Shown here: one piece after another, positions 17,104 to 25,837 of the stretch
Numbering within the stretch: the first letter of the stretch is position 1
Layout: each line of letters begins with the position of its first letter
Source of the DNA: Plantibacter elymi (nom. nud.)
GTDB lineage: Bacteria; Actinomycetota; Actinomycetes; Actinomycetales; Microbacteriaceae
Length of the DNA: 64,000 bases
Assembly: GCF_900177795.1 (NCBI RefSeq)
Contig: NZ_FXWJ01000003.1
Location: 124,001 to 188,000 of the forward strand
Reading direction: 5' to 3'
Program-made: the position numbers and the translations under genes
Notes under the pieces: model-generated
The model's database searches: none
Told to the model about the DNA's origin: nothing
What the model saw: the letters and a program-made list of their open reading frames with translations, nothing else

Positions 17104-18861
17104 TCAGAGGGCGAGGTCGGCGATCGCGACCCGGTCCTTCGTGCCGGCGGCCCGGTCCCAGAGCTCGACGAAGCCCTCGGTGGCCTCGCGACCGACGACC
17201 ACCACGACGGGCACGCCGATCAGCTCGGCGTCGCCGAACTTGACGCCCGGGGACACCTTGCCGGTGCGGTCGTCGTAGAGGACGTCCTTCCCGCTCGCCT
17301 CGAGGGAGGCCACGAGTTCCTCGGCCACCTCGAAGATCGCCGCGTCGCGTCCTGCTGCGACCACGTGGACGTCGAACGGGGCGACGGCCTTCGGCCAGAT
17401 GAGACCGCGCTCGTCGTTGTTGCCCTCGGCGATGATCGCGAGGATGCGCGTGATCCCGATGCCGTAGGAGCCCATGGTCACCGTGACGAGCTTGCCGTTC
17501 TCGTCGAGCACCTTGAGGCCGAGCGCCTCGGCGTACTTGCGCCCGAGCTGGAAGACGTGCCCGATCTCCATGCCGCGAGCGAGCTCGACCGGTCCGGAGC
17601 CGTCGGGTGCGGGGTCGCCGGCGCGGACCTCAGCCGCCTCGACGAAGCCGTCGGCGGTGAAGTCGCGCCCGGCGACGAGGCCGGAGACGTGCTGCTGATC
17701 GACGTTCGCGCCGGTGATCCACTCGGTGCCGTCGACGACCCTGGGGTCGAGGAAGTACCGGATCTCCGTCGCCGACTCCTCGCCGAGGACGGGCCCCTGC
17801 GGGGACCACGGCCCGATGTAGCCCTTGACGAGCCCGGCGTTCGCGGCGAAGTCCGCTTCGGTCGCGGCCTCCACCTCCGCGGGGCTGAAGGCCACCTCGA
17901 CGCGCTTGAGGTCGACGTCGCGGTCGCCCGGCAGGCCGATGACGACCAGCTCGCGCGTGCCGTCGAGGTGACGCAGCGCCAGCACGACGTTCTTGAGGGT
18001 GTCGGCCGCCGTCCACGCCCGTCCGTCGTCGCGCGGGTGTCGCTCGTTGGCGAGGTCGACGAGCGTCGAGATCGTCGGGGTGTTCGGCGAATCGAAGACC
18101 GTCGCGGGTGCCAGACCCTCGATGGGGCGGGCCTCCGGGACCTCGGTGGTGTAGGCCTCGACGTTGGCGGCGTACCCGCCGGCCGAACGCACGAAGGTGT
18201 CCTCACCGACCGCGGTGGGGTGTAGGAACTCCTCGCTCCGCGAACCGCCCATCGCGCCGGCGTCAGCCTGCACGATCTCGTACTCGAGGCCGAGCCGCGT
18301 GAAGATGCGCTCGTAGGCGTCGCGCTGCGCCTGGTAGCTCGCGTCGAGCCCGGCGTCGGACACGTCGAACGAGTAGGCGTCCTTCATGGTGAACTCACGA
18401 CCGCGCAGGAGGCCTGCCCGGGGACGCGCCTCATCGCGGTACTTGTCCTGGATCTGGTAGATCGACAGGGGCAGGTCCTTGTAGGAGGAGTAGAGGTCCT
18501 TCACGAGCAGGGTGAAGACCTCCTCGTGCGTCGGGGCCAGCAGGTAGTCGGCACCCTTGCGGTCGTGCAGGCGGAAGAGGGCGTCGCCGTACTCCTCCCA
18601 CCGGCCGGTGACCTCGTAGGGCTCGCGCGGCAGGAGCGCGGGGAAGTGCACCTCGAACGCGCCGGCGTTCGCCATCTCCTCGCGGACGATGGCCTCGATC
18701 TTGTTCTTCACCCGCAACCCGAGCGGCAACCAGGCGAAGACGCCCGGCGCCTGGCGTCGGATGTACCCCGCCCGCACCAGCAGGCGGTGACTCGTCACCT
18801 CCGCGTCGGAAGGGTCTTCACGGAGCGTACGGAGGAAGTAATTCGAAAGGCGCGTAACCAC
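17104..18861 (-). CDS. proS: Prolyl-tRNA synthetase
   Basis: A class II synthetase that charges tRNA-Pro. The 585-residue product has motif 1 near [19 protein letters not shown], motif 2 in [20 protein letters not shown] (as [20 protein letters not shown], read without its first residue), an INS editing-type insertion (about 225-390) and a C-terminal anticodon-binding domain. It is the bacterial long type, not the eukaryote-like form. The GTG start follows TAGCAT by exactly 6 bases, so the message is probably leaderless. The gene lies just downstream of the MoxR operon on the same strand. Confidence 0.97.
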   Translation of the reverse strand: MVTRLSNYFLRTLREDPSDAEVTSHRLLVRAGYIRRQAPGVFAWLPLGLRVKNKIEAIVREEMANAGAFEVHFPALLPREPYEVTGRWEEYGDALFRLHDRKGADYLLAPTHEEVFTLLVKDLYSSYKDLPLSIYQIQDKYRDEARPRAGLLRGREFTMKDAYSFDVSDAGLDASYQAQRDAYERIFTRLGLEYEIVQADAGAMGGSRSEEFLHPTAVGEDTFVRSAGGYAANVEAYTTEVPEARPIEGLAPATVFDSPNTPTISTLVDLANERHPRDDGRAWTAADTLKNVVLALRHLDGTRELVVIGLPGDRDVDLKRVEVAFSPAEVEAATEADFAANAGLVKGYIGPWSPQGPVLGEESATEIRYFLDPRVVDGTEWITGANVDQQHVSGLVAGRDFTADGFVEAAEVRAGDPAPDGSGPVELARGMEIGHVFQLGRKYAEALGLKVLDENGKLVTVTMGSYGIGITRILAIIAEGNNDERGLIWPKAVAPFDVHVVAAGRDAAIFEVAEELVASLEASGKDVLYDDRTGKVSPGVKFGDAELIGVPVVVVVGREATEGFVELWDRAAGTKDRVAIADLAL

Positions 18862-18867
18862 CTGTCC

Positions 18868-18873
18868 ATGCTA
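18868..18873 (-). promoter_or_regulatory. -10 box for leaderless proS transcript
   Basis: TAGCAT on the minus strand lies 6 bases before the proS GTG. It gives proS its own promoter separate from the MoxR operon upstream. No clear -35 box was found. Confidence 0.4.
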
Positions 18874-18902
18874 GTCCGTCACACGCAGGCAGCCCGGAAC
18901 CG

Positions 18903-19997
18903 CTACCAGGGGCGATCGGCGAAGTTCCCGTTGTCGTTGTTGCGACCGCGGTTCTTGGCGTCCTCGGTCGACTTGTCCTGCTGGGCGTCCTGGCCGGCGT
19001 CCTTCAACTTGTCGACCTTCCCGTCGACCTCGCTGTCACCGGTACCGCTCGAGCCGCTCGAGTCGCCGTCGCCCTGTCCCCCGTTCGAAGGATCCTGCTG
19101 GCCCTGCCCGCCGGACCGGTCGCGCTGGTCGGTCGCATCCTGACGTTTGCGGTCGATGCGATCGCCGGTGTCCTGCAGGTTCTCACCGGGCGTACCCTTC
19201 GGATCGATCACGTCGGGCTGCTGCCCGGTTCCGCCCTGGTCCCCCTGATCGCCCTGGTCACCCTGGTCACCTTGACCGCCCTGGTCGTCCTGACCTCCTT
19301 GACCACCTTGATCACCCTGGTCCTGCGGGTCCTGCGGGTCCTGCGGGTCCTGGGGGTCCTGCGGGTCCTGGGGGTCCTGCGGGTCCTGCGGGTCCTGCGG
19401 GTCCTGCGGGTCTTGCGGGTCCTCGTTCTGATCCTGGGACTCCCCCTCGAAGCAGCCCTCGCCCTCGTCGACGATGCGCTTCGCGGTGTCGTAGAGGTTG
19501 ATGGCGCCCTGGAAGAACTGGCCCTTCACGTACTCGTCTGCCTGGGTCTCGTACGCGCGCGCCAGGTTGACCCGGACGATGCAGGCGGTCTCCTCCGTCG
19601 GCGCGAGCTCGAGCGCCTTGCCGAGGTCGTCGGTCCCCTGCACCCAGTCCTGTCCGGCCGCGGCTGCGGTGCCCCGGTCGAACCAGGCGATCCACGGCTC
19701 GACGACGTTCGCCGTGAAGAGGTGGCCCGCGCTCAACTGCGCCCCGGAGTAGTCCTCGGCGCGGTACTCGGCGATCGCCGACTGCGCGACGACCGGCAGA
19801 CTCACGAACTTGACCCCGACGACGAGGGCGACGAGGACCAGCGGAAGGGACCACCAGAACAGCCGACGGCGCAACCGGGCGACCTCGGCCGGCGCCAGCG
19901 GCGGACGCCGCGGTTCCTCGAGTCGTGGCCGTGGCTCAGGGCTGCGCGGCGCATCGTCGGGCCGGTCGGTGCGGGTCCGATCGTCGAAGAGGGTCAT
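18903..19997 (-). CDS. Membrane-anchored protein with (Asp-Pro-Gln)n repeat, last gene of the MoxR operon
   Basis: A 364-residue protein. After a basic, Pro-rich cytoplasmic N-terminus a single membrane segment (about 47-68) anchors an external part with a TPR-like helical region (about 75-195). This is followed by eleven DPQ units, a Gln/Asp/Gly-rich low-complexity stretch and a Gly/Ser/Asp-rich tail. In other MoxR/vWA operons the equivalent gene often encodes a TPR protein. The ATG overlaps the vWA gene stop by four bases. The hydrophilic tail is probably disordered. Function unknown. Confidence 0.8.
   Translation of the reverse strand: MTLFDDRTRTDRPDDAPRSPEPRPRLEEPRRPPLAPAEVARLRRRLFWWSLPLVLVALVVGVKFVSLPVVAQSAIAEYRAEDYSGAQLSAGHLFTANVVEPWIAWFDRGTAAAAGQDWVQGTDDLGKALELAPTEETACIVRVNLARAYETQADEYVKGQFFQGAINLYDTAKRIVDEGEGCFEGESQDQNEDPQDPQDPQDPQDPQDPQDPQDPQDPQDPQDPQDQGDQGGQGGQDDQGGQGDQGDQGDQGDQGGTGQQPDVIDPKGTPGENLQDTGDRIDRKRQDATDQRDRSGGQGQQDPSNGGQGDGDSSGSSGTGDSEVDGKVDKLKDAGQDAQQDKSTEDAKNRGRNNDNGNFADRPW
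19321..19419 (-). repeat. Nine-base minisatellite encoding (Asp-Pro-Gln)11
   Basis: Eleven tandem 9-base units, mostly TCCTGCGGG on the plus strand with single-base variants, encode eleven DPQ tripeptides. The units are nearly identical at DNA level, so copy number could change by slippage without breaking the frame. Confidence 0.9.
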
Positions 19998-21034
19998 GCC
20001 TGCCCACCCTTCGTCCGTCGGAGCTCGCCCAGCGCGCCGACCAGGCCGGGGAGCTCGGTGAGGAGCAGCACACCGAACCCGAGCGCGAACACCCAGTACA
20101 GCTCATCGGTGCGCCGGATGTCCACCTCGTCCTCGACGGTGACGCCGCCGACGGCGAGGCCGTCGAGTGCGTCTTCGAGCGACGCACCCGGTGTCCTGAT
20201 CTCCGACTCGACGCCGAGCTGCGACGCGATCGTCTCGAGTGCGCCCGGATCCAGCCGGGACACGGCGGGCTCACCGGTCGAGTAGTCCTGGATGTAGCGG
20301 ACGCTGCCGTCCTGGTACCCGGAGAACTCGCGCATGGTCCCACCGGCCTCGGTCCCATAGCCGAGCACGCCACCGCCGCCGATGAGCGGTGCGATGCTCT
20401 CGAACGACCCGGGGGCCGCTCCACTCGTCTGCTCGCCGTCGCCGAGGTAGAACATGATCCGGTTCCGACCCGGCTCCTGCTCCTCGGCCTGGGTCAGCAG
20501 CGTGGTCATGAACTCCACCGGCGCGTCGATGCTGCTGCCGCGGGAGTAGGTGGTGATCTCCTGCGTCATCGCCTCCGCAGCCGACCGGAGCGCCGTCGCG
20601 TCCGTCGTGAGGGGCATGCGCTGGACGGCCACGGCGTCGAACGTCACGAGGGCGTATCGGGCACCGGCCAGCCGGTCGGCGATACCGGTGATGTCGGCCT
20701 TCGCACCGTCGAGTCGGGTCGGCGGCTTCGGGGCGCCGTTCTCGTCCGTCCCCGACGCGGTCTCGTCCGGCCAGTCCTCGGCAGCCATCGAGCTCGTCGT
20801 GTCCACGACGAAGTAGACGTCGAGGTCGCCCATCGCGGACGGTGGGCGATGGTTGCCGGGGATGGTCGGTCGGAGGGCGATGATCACGAGCACGACGACC
20901 ATGGCCAGTCGGGCGATCCAATGCCAGGCTCCTGGCCGCCGCACCCCGGCGAGGAACTGCCAGACGGCGAAGGCCGCGAGGACGGTGCCGAGCACGGCGA
21001 CGGCCCAGATCGGCAGAACGGGGTTGATGGTCAT
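19994..21034 (-). CDS. vWA-domain membrane protein
   Basis: A 346-residue protein with an N-terminal membrane segment pair (about 5-25 and 36-54), a von Willebrand A domain whose metal site begins VVDTTSSM near residue 76 (Thr where the DxSxS motif usually has the first Ser), and a C-terminal membrane segment near 310-330. In MoxR clusters such proteins are thought to be chaperone-activated partners. It overlaps both neighbours by four bases. The precise task is unknown. Confidence 0.85.
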   Translation of the reverse strand: MTINPVLPIWAVAVLGTVLAAFAVWQFLAGVRRPGAWHWIARLAMVVVLVIIALRPTIPGNHRPPSAMGDLDVYFVVDTTSSMAAEDWPDETASGTDENGAPKPPTRLDGAKADITGIADRLAGARYALVTFDAVAVQRMPLTTDATALRSAAEAMTQEITTYSRGSSIDAPVEFMTTLLTQAEEQEPGRNRIMFYLGDGEQTSGAAPGSFESIAPLIGGGGVLGYGTEAGGTMREFSGYQDGSVRYIQDYSTGEPAVSRLDPGALETIASQLGVESEIRTPGASLEDALDGLAVGGVTVEDEVDIRRTDELYWVFALGFGVLLLTELPGLVGALGELRRTKGGQA

Positions 21035-22029
21035 CGGCGCAACCTCCAGGCGAGCAGCATGAGCGCCGCGAGGCCGCCGAACGCCGCCAGCACGAAGACG
21101 AACGGCTCGTCGACCTGCACGAGCTGTTTGGCGCCCTTCAGCGTCTTCGTCTGCTCGGCCGTGATCTGCTGGACGATGCCGCCGACCGCGCCGGGGTCGG
21201 CGAGCGCGTAGTAGTCCCCGCCGGTGGACGTCACGACCTCGTCCATCTCGGCGGCGAGGTCGTCGAGGTAGTCCTTGCTGGAGACGTCGCCGGGGTTGAT
21301 CCCGTACACGGTCACGTCCTGCGCCTTCGCGTACGCGCCGGCCTCCTTGAGCGTGAGGATCGGCTCACCGGCGACGTAGTTGTCGGTCGCGAGCACGATC
21401 GAGCGCGACCGTTCCTCGCCGACCTGGTCGAACCGCATGACGCAGGACCCGAGACCGTCGCCGATGAGGGACGAACCGTTCCCGAGATCGGTGCCGTTCC
21501 AGTACTCGTAGTCGCTCTCCGGCGAGGTGAGGTCCTCGACGAGGTGGTCGAGCTGCGCGGCCACGTAGTCGTAGTCGCTCGTCAGCGGGAAGTACGTGGT
21601 CGCGGACGCGTTGAACAGGACGAGCGCGATCCGCTCACCGTCGAACCGCTGCACGAGTTTCTCGAACACCCCGACCAGCGCGGCGTCGTACTCCGTCATC
21701 GACCCAGACACGTCGAGGCACAGCACGATGTCGCGGTTGCGCAGTTCGGGCTGGAACACCGTCGTGCTCACCACGCGGGACCCGAGGGCCGTGCCGGCGA
21801 GCAGCAGCACCCCGAGCGCGGCGATCGTCGCGATGATGAGGCGCCGGTACCGCGACAACGCGCGACGGTATCCGGGGAGCGCGGTGAGCCGTTCGGAGTG
21901 CGCGACCCACAGGGGCTCGGCGTTCGCCTTCCGGCGCCGCCCGGCACGGGCCACGAGGACGACGGCGGCGACCACCGCGGCCACGGCGAGGAGCCAGACG
22001 AGCGGCATCCACCAGTAGATCAGCTCCAT
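21031..22029 (-). CDS. vWA-domain membrane protein (BatA-like)
   Basis: A 332-residue protein with membrane helices at about 6-28, 63-83 and 308-326, and a vWA domain carrying a complete MIDAS start, LCLDVSGSM, near residue 100. The ATG for MELIYWW was chosen because it starts the first membrane helix; longer readings are arginine-rich noise. It overlaps the preceding small membrane-protein gene by 10 bases. It is the second vWA partner in the MoxR operon and resembles BatA. Confidence 0.87.
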   Translation of the reverse strand: MELIYWWMPLVWLLAVAAVVAAVVLVARAGRRRKANAEPLWVAHSERLTALPGYRRALSRYRRLIIATIAALGVLLLAGTALGSRVVSTTVFQPELRNRDIVLCLDVSGSMTEYDAALVGVFEKLVQRFDGERIALVLFNASATTYFPLTSDYDYVAAQLDHLVEDLTSPESDYEYWNGTDLGNGSSLIGDGLGSCVMRFDQVGEERSRSIVLATDNYVAGEPILTLKEAGAYAKAQDVTVYGINPGDVSSKDYLDDLAAEMDEVVTSTGGDYYALADPGAVGGIVQQITAEQTKTLKGAKQLVQVDEPFVFVLAAFGGLAALMLLAWRLRR

Positions 22030-22487
22030 GTCGTCACCACCTGGCGGGCGAGCGTGGCGGCCTCGGCGACGCTGCCCGTCTCGGCCTCGCGGAATTCGAC
22101 CGGGTAGTAGGCCGACACGGCACGACTGAGTGGCGCGAGTCCGGCGCGGTCGAGGTCTGCGAGGGTCATGACCTGGGCGCGGACACCACTGGACTCGTGC
22201 GCGTACATCCGGAGGATCGCGCCGAGCCGTTGGTGGGCGCGCCGCGTACTCAGGGCGCCGTCCCCGTGCTCGCGCTCGATCTCGCCGATGAGCGCGAGGT
22301 AGCGGTCGCGCAGGACGGTCGGCGACGGCTGCGGCGCCGGGCGCGGAGCGCTCCCGCGCGCGCGACGGCGCACGTGGGCGAGCATCCAGACGTACCACCC
22401 GATCACGAGCGCGATGAGCACGAGTCCGAGCACCGGCCAGAGCAGCGTGTACTGGACCGGTGCGTAGTAGCCGTTATCGCCGGGCAT
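22020..22487 (-). CDS. Small membrane protein of the MoxR/vWA operon
   Basis: A 155-residue protein with one membrane helix (about 13-35) and a cytoplasmic helical domain containing RDRYLALIGEIEREHGDG and STRRAHQRLGAILRMYAHE. The position between DUF58 and vWA genes matches the DUF4381-like proteins of MoxR operons, but I cannot confirm the family. It overlaps DUF58 by 14 bases and the vWA gene by 10, so all are translated together. Confidence 0.75.
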   Translation of the reverse strand: MPGDNGYYAPVQYTLLWPVLGLVLIALVIGWYVWMLAHVRRRARGSAPRPAPQPSPTVLRDRYLALIGEIEREHGDGALSTRRAHQRLGAILRMYAHESSGVRAQVMTLADLDRAGLAPLSRAVSAYYPVEFREAETGSVAEAATLARQVVTTWS

Positions 22488-23364
22488 GTCGGTGGGCCTC
22501 GAGGAGGTGGAAGAGGACGGGGACGACGTCGTCGGCCCCGGTCACGCGTTGACCGCTGATGCCGAGTTCCTCGAGCTGGTCGAGGTGTCGGGCGGTCGCG
22601 CTGGTGACGGCCTCGGTGAACTCGCGTCGGAGCGCGTCGTCCGACCGGATGAAGGCCGGCAGGGACCGCTCGTCGGCGACGTCGACCATCGCCCGACCGG
22701 TGTACTCGGCTCGCATGAGGTCGGCGTCCCCGACCGAGATCCAGAGCACCTCGTGTTGGACGTGCAGGCGACGGAGGATCTCCGACCGCTTCGGCGTGAT
22801 CTCCTCGTCGTCGGAGACGATCACCAGCAGACAGCGCTGCTTGACCGACCGTGCCGCGTAGCCGAGCAGTTCGTCGAGATCACTCTGGGGTGCCGCGAGC
22901 GACGCACGCCGGTCGATGTGCTGCAGCAGGCGTTCGAGTGCCGATTCGGTGCCGGCTGGTCGGACGAGTTCCGGTGCGGCGGCGTCGCCGGCGACGAGAC
23001 CGACGAGGTCGCCGTGCCGGATCGCGAGGTACCCCAGGATGCCGACCGCGAGGATGGCGACCTCGCGTTTGGTGCTCCCACCCTCGGCGAGCGCCGCGAG
23101 ATCACGACCCGTGTCGACGACGAACAGCACCTGGTGCTTCCGCGTGGCGATGAAGCGCTTCACGAGTGGAGCGCCGTGTCTGGCCGTCGCCTTCCAGTCG
23201 ATGTCCTTGATCTCGTCGCCCGGGGTGTACTCGCGGAGGTCGTCGAAGTCGAGGCTCCTCCCTTGGAACACCGAACGGTACTCGCCGTCGAGCATCCCCC
23301 GCACGCGGCGGTGGGCGTGGATGAAGAGTTTGGACTTCACCCGGTGGAGCAGCGGGGCTGACAC
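22474..23364 (-). CDS. DUF58-domain protein of the MoxR operon
   Basis: A 296-residue protein with the DUF58 signature: YRSVFQGRSLDFDDLREY then TPGDEIKDIDWKATARHG at about 28-64, followed by a vWA-like region with VLFVVDTGRDL. In this family DUF58 proteins accompany MoxR ATPases and vWA proteins. It starts 4 bases after the MoxR stop. No membrane helices are evident, unlike some DUF58 proteins with two N-terminal helices. Role in the chaperone complex inferred. Confidence 0.9.
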   Translation of the reverse strand: MSAPLLHRVKSKLFIHAHRRVRGMLDGEYRSVFQGRSLDFDDLREYTPGDEIKDIDWKATARHGAPLVKRFIATRKHQVLFVVDTGRDLAALAEGGSTKREVAILAVGILGYLAIRHGDLVGLVAGDAAAPELVRPAGTESALERLLQHIDRRASLAAPQSDLDELLGYAARSVKQRCLLVIVSDDEEITPKRSEILRRLHVQHEVLWISVGDADLMRAEYTGRAMVDVADERSLPAFIRSDDALRREFTEAVTSATARHLDQLEELGISGQRVTGADDVVPVLFHLLEAHRHARR

Positions 23365-23368
23365 GGGC

Positions 23369-24370
23369 CTACGGTGCCTGGACCGCTCCGAAGACGGCGT
23401 CGATGATCGTCTCGGGCGAGACGTCGTCGGCCGCGGCTTCGAAGTTCAGGATGATGCGGTGCCGCAGCACCTGGTGGCGGTAGCCCTTGACGTCCTCCGG
23501 GATGACGTGGTCACGCCCGGCGAGGACCGCGAGCGCCCGCGCGACGGTGCTGAACGCGATGCTGGCACGCGGGCTCGCCCCGTACTCGATGTAGCTCGCG
23601 AGCTTCGGCGGCAGGTAATCGCTCGCATGGCGGGTGACGTAGACCGTCTGGACGATGTAGTTGAGGATCGACGCGTCGAGGTAGACCCGCTTGGCGAGGG
23701 ACTGCAGGAACAGGACGTCCTCGAGGCTGACCCCCGGGCGTTCCTCGTCGGTCTCGTAGAGCCCGGAGTTCACCCGACGGACGATCTCGGCCTCCTCGCC
23801 GATCGTCGGGTAGTCGAGCACCTCCTTGAGGAGGAAGCGGTCGAGCTGCGCCTCGGGCAGGTGGTACGTGCCCTCCTGCTCGATGGGGTTCTGCGTGGCG
23901 AGGACGAAGAACGGCTTCGGCAGCGGATAGTGCGTACCGCCGATGGAGGTCTGGCGTTCCTGCATCGCCTCGAGCATCGCGCTCTGGGTCTTCGCGCTCG
24001 ACCGGTTGACCTCGTCGAGGAGGACGAAGTTCGCGTGTACGGGCCCGAGCTGGGTCTGGAACGCACCGGTGCGGGCGTCGTAGATCTGGGTGCCGATGAT
24101 GTCGCTCGGCAACAGGTCGGGGGTGCACTGGATGCGTTTGAACGACGCGTTCACCGCTTGGGCGATCGATTCCGCCGCGGTCGTCTTCGCGAGTCCTGGG
24201 ACACTCTCGAGCAGGACGTGTCCGCCCGAGACGAGTGCCGCGAGCAGGGTGGTGCGCAGGCCCTGCTGGCCGACCACCTTCGCGTCGTAGGCTCCGACGA
24301 TCTCGGAGAGGATGCTGCGGGCCCGCTGCAGCTCGGCTGGCGCGATGGGGGTGCTCGGCGTCACGGTCAC
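23369..24370 (-). CDS. MoxR-family AAA+ ATPase
   Basis: A 333-residue AAA+ ATPase of the MoxR type: Walker A ESVPGLAKTT near residue 53, Walker B VLLDEVNRSS near 111, sensor 1 ATQNPIEQEGTY, and the C-terminal lid. MoxR proteins act as chaperones that mature vWA-containing complexes. The GTG start was chosen because AGGGAGA lies 6 bases upstream; another GTG two codons later is possible. It is the first gene of a tight six-gene operon (MoxR, DUF58, small membrane protein, two vWA proteins, DPQ-repeat protein). A TAGACT at 24451-24456 may be its -10 box. Confidence 0.92.
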   Translation of the reverse strand: MTVTPSTPIAPAELQRARSILSEIVGAYDAKVVGQQGLRTTLLAALVSGGHVLLESVPGLAKTTAAESIAQAVNASFKRIQCTPDLLPSDIIGTQIYDARTGAFQTQLGPVHANFVLLDEVNRSSAKTQSAMLEAMQERQTSIGGTHYPLPKPFFVLATQNPIEQEGTYHLPEAQLDRFLLKEVLDYPTIGEEAEIVRRVNSGLYETDEERPGVSLEDVLFLQSLAKRVYLDASILNYIVQTVYVTRHASDYLPPKLASYIEYGASPRASIAFSTVARALAVLAGRDHVIPEDVKGYRHQVLRHRIILNFEAAADDVSPETIIDAVFGAVQAP

Positions 24371-24556
24371 TGGTCTCCCTGGCGAGGCTGGCGGTCCGGA
24401 CGGTTGATCGTCGAACGCGGATCCGCCTGGTGGAACCCGGCGGTCCGAACAGTCTACGTGTGAAGATCCCGAGCTCGGACGCCTCGGCCACCGGATGGCC
24501 ACCAGGGCGTCGGCCGCCGTTCGCCCACCGTCCCCCTCGCGTCCACCGCCGCTTCC

Positions 24557-24562
24557 TACCGT
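24557..24562 (+). promoter_or_regulatory. -10 box for leaderless nonulosonate operon transcript
   Basis: TACCGT lies exactly 6 bases before the ATG at 24569, which has no Shine-Dalgarno. No clear -35 box was found. The surrounding 198-base gap also holds the divergent MoxR promoter. Confidence 0.4.
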
Positions 24563-24568
24563 GGATCG

Positions 24569-25837
24569 ATGACATCTGCAGCGCACGGGAGGCACCCGGA
24601 GATCGACGGCGCGACGGCGATCGTCCCGGTCAGGGGCGGTTCGAAGGGGATCCACCGCAAGAACCTCAGGACGGTCCGTGGGAGCACCCTCATCGCGCGG
24701 TCGGTCGAAGGTCTGCTGCGGTCGGGTGGTGTCTCTCGTGTGGTCGTCACGACCGATCACCCGGACCTCGCCGCCGCTGCCGTCGCCGCCGGCGCTGACG
24801 TCATCGACCGGCCCGCCGAACTCGCCGAGGACAGCACTTCCTCCGAGGCCGCGCTCCTCCACGCGCTCGGTGTCCTCGCGGGGCGCGGTGAGCTGACCCC
24901 CGTGACGGTGTTCGCGCAGGCGACGTCGCCCTTCCTCGACGTGGAAGCACTCGACGACGCCGTCGCGCTCGTCGCCTCCGGGCAGGCGGACTCCGTCTTC
25001 GCCGCGGTACTCGACCACGGTTTCCTCTGGACGGAGAAGACGAAGGGTGCCCGAGGGATCGGCCACGACCACCGCGAGCGTCCCCGGCGACAGGACCGCG
25101 CCCCGCAATATCGCGAGACCGGCTCGTTCTACGTCTTCGACACGGACGGCTTCCTCGAGGCCGGGCACCGCTTCTTCGGCCGGATCGCACCGGCCGTCAC
25201 CAGGTCCTTCGCCGCGCTCGACATCGACGAGCCGGAGGATCTGCTCGTCGCCGAGGCGATCGCCGGACTCGCCGAACGCCAGCTGGGGATCCCGTCGGGC
25301 TCGGAGCGTTCGGAGCACCACCTCGACGTCGACGCCGTCGTCACCGACTTCGACGGGGTCCACACCGACGACCGCGCCAGCATCGACGCCGACGGGGTCG
25401 AACGGGTGAGCGTCCATCGCGGTGACGGCCTCGGCGTCCGTCAGCTGCGCGAGGCCGGGCTGCCGTTCCTGATCCTGTCGACCGAGCGGGTCCCGATCGT
25501 CGCCGCACGCGCGGCCAAACTCGGCGTCGACGTCGTGTACGGCTCCGCCGACAAGGCGACCGCGCTCCGCGACTGGGCCACGGCGAAGGGTGTCCCACTC
25601 GACCGCATCGCGTACCTCGGCAACGACGTCAACGACATCCCGGCCCTCGAGATCGTCGGCTGGCCGGTCGTCGTCGCCGATGCCCATCCGGAGGCCCGAG
25701 CCGTCTCCCGGCTCGTCCTGGAACGCCGAGGTGGCGACGGCGCCGTCCGCGAACTCGCCGACCTCGTCCTCGCCGCACGCGCGGCCCTCGACCCCCTGAA
25801 GCTGTCCACGCTGCAATCGAACGGAGCACGACCATGA
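24569..25837 (+). CDS. neuA: CMP-nonulosonate (sialic acid) cytidylyltransferase fused to a KdsC-like HAD phosphatase
   Basis: A 422-residue fusion. Residues about 14-240 match CMP-N-acylneuraminate synthetases: IVPVRGGSKGIHRKN at 18-32, QATSPFLD near 118, and RETGSFYVF at 182-190. Residues 254-415 form a HAD-like phosphatase related to KDO-8-P phosphatase, with the nucleophile motif D260-F-D262-G-V and the metal-binding GNDVND at 351-356. Such fusions are known in sialic-acid-type pathways; the phosphatase may act on a nonulosonate 9-phosphate. The neuB start overlaps its stop (ATGA). The sugar made is not identifiable. Confidence 0.88.
   Translation: MTSAAHGRHPEIDGATAIVPVRGGSKGIHRKNLRTVRGSTLIARSVEGLLRSGGVSRVVVTTDHPDLAAAAVAAGADVIDRPAELAEDSTSSEAALLHALGVLAGRGELTPVTVFAQATSPFLDVEALDDAVALVASGQADSVFAAVLDHGFLWTEKTKGARGIGHDHRERPRRQDRAPQYRETGSFYVFDTDGFLEAGHRFFGRIAPAVTRSFAALDIDEPEDLLVAEAIAGLAERQLGIPSGSERSEHHLDVDAVVTDFDGVHTDDRASIDADGVERVSVHRGDGLGVRQLREAGLPFLILSTERVPIVAARAAKLGVDVVYGSADKATALRDWATAKGVPLDRIAYLGNDVNDIPALEIVGWPVVVADAHPEARAVSRLVLERRGGDGAVRELADLVLAARAALDPLKLSTLQSNGARP

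Noticed and set aside
19321-19419. CRISPR array
   Set aside because: The units are 9 bases, contiguous and without spacers, and lie in frame inside a gene.
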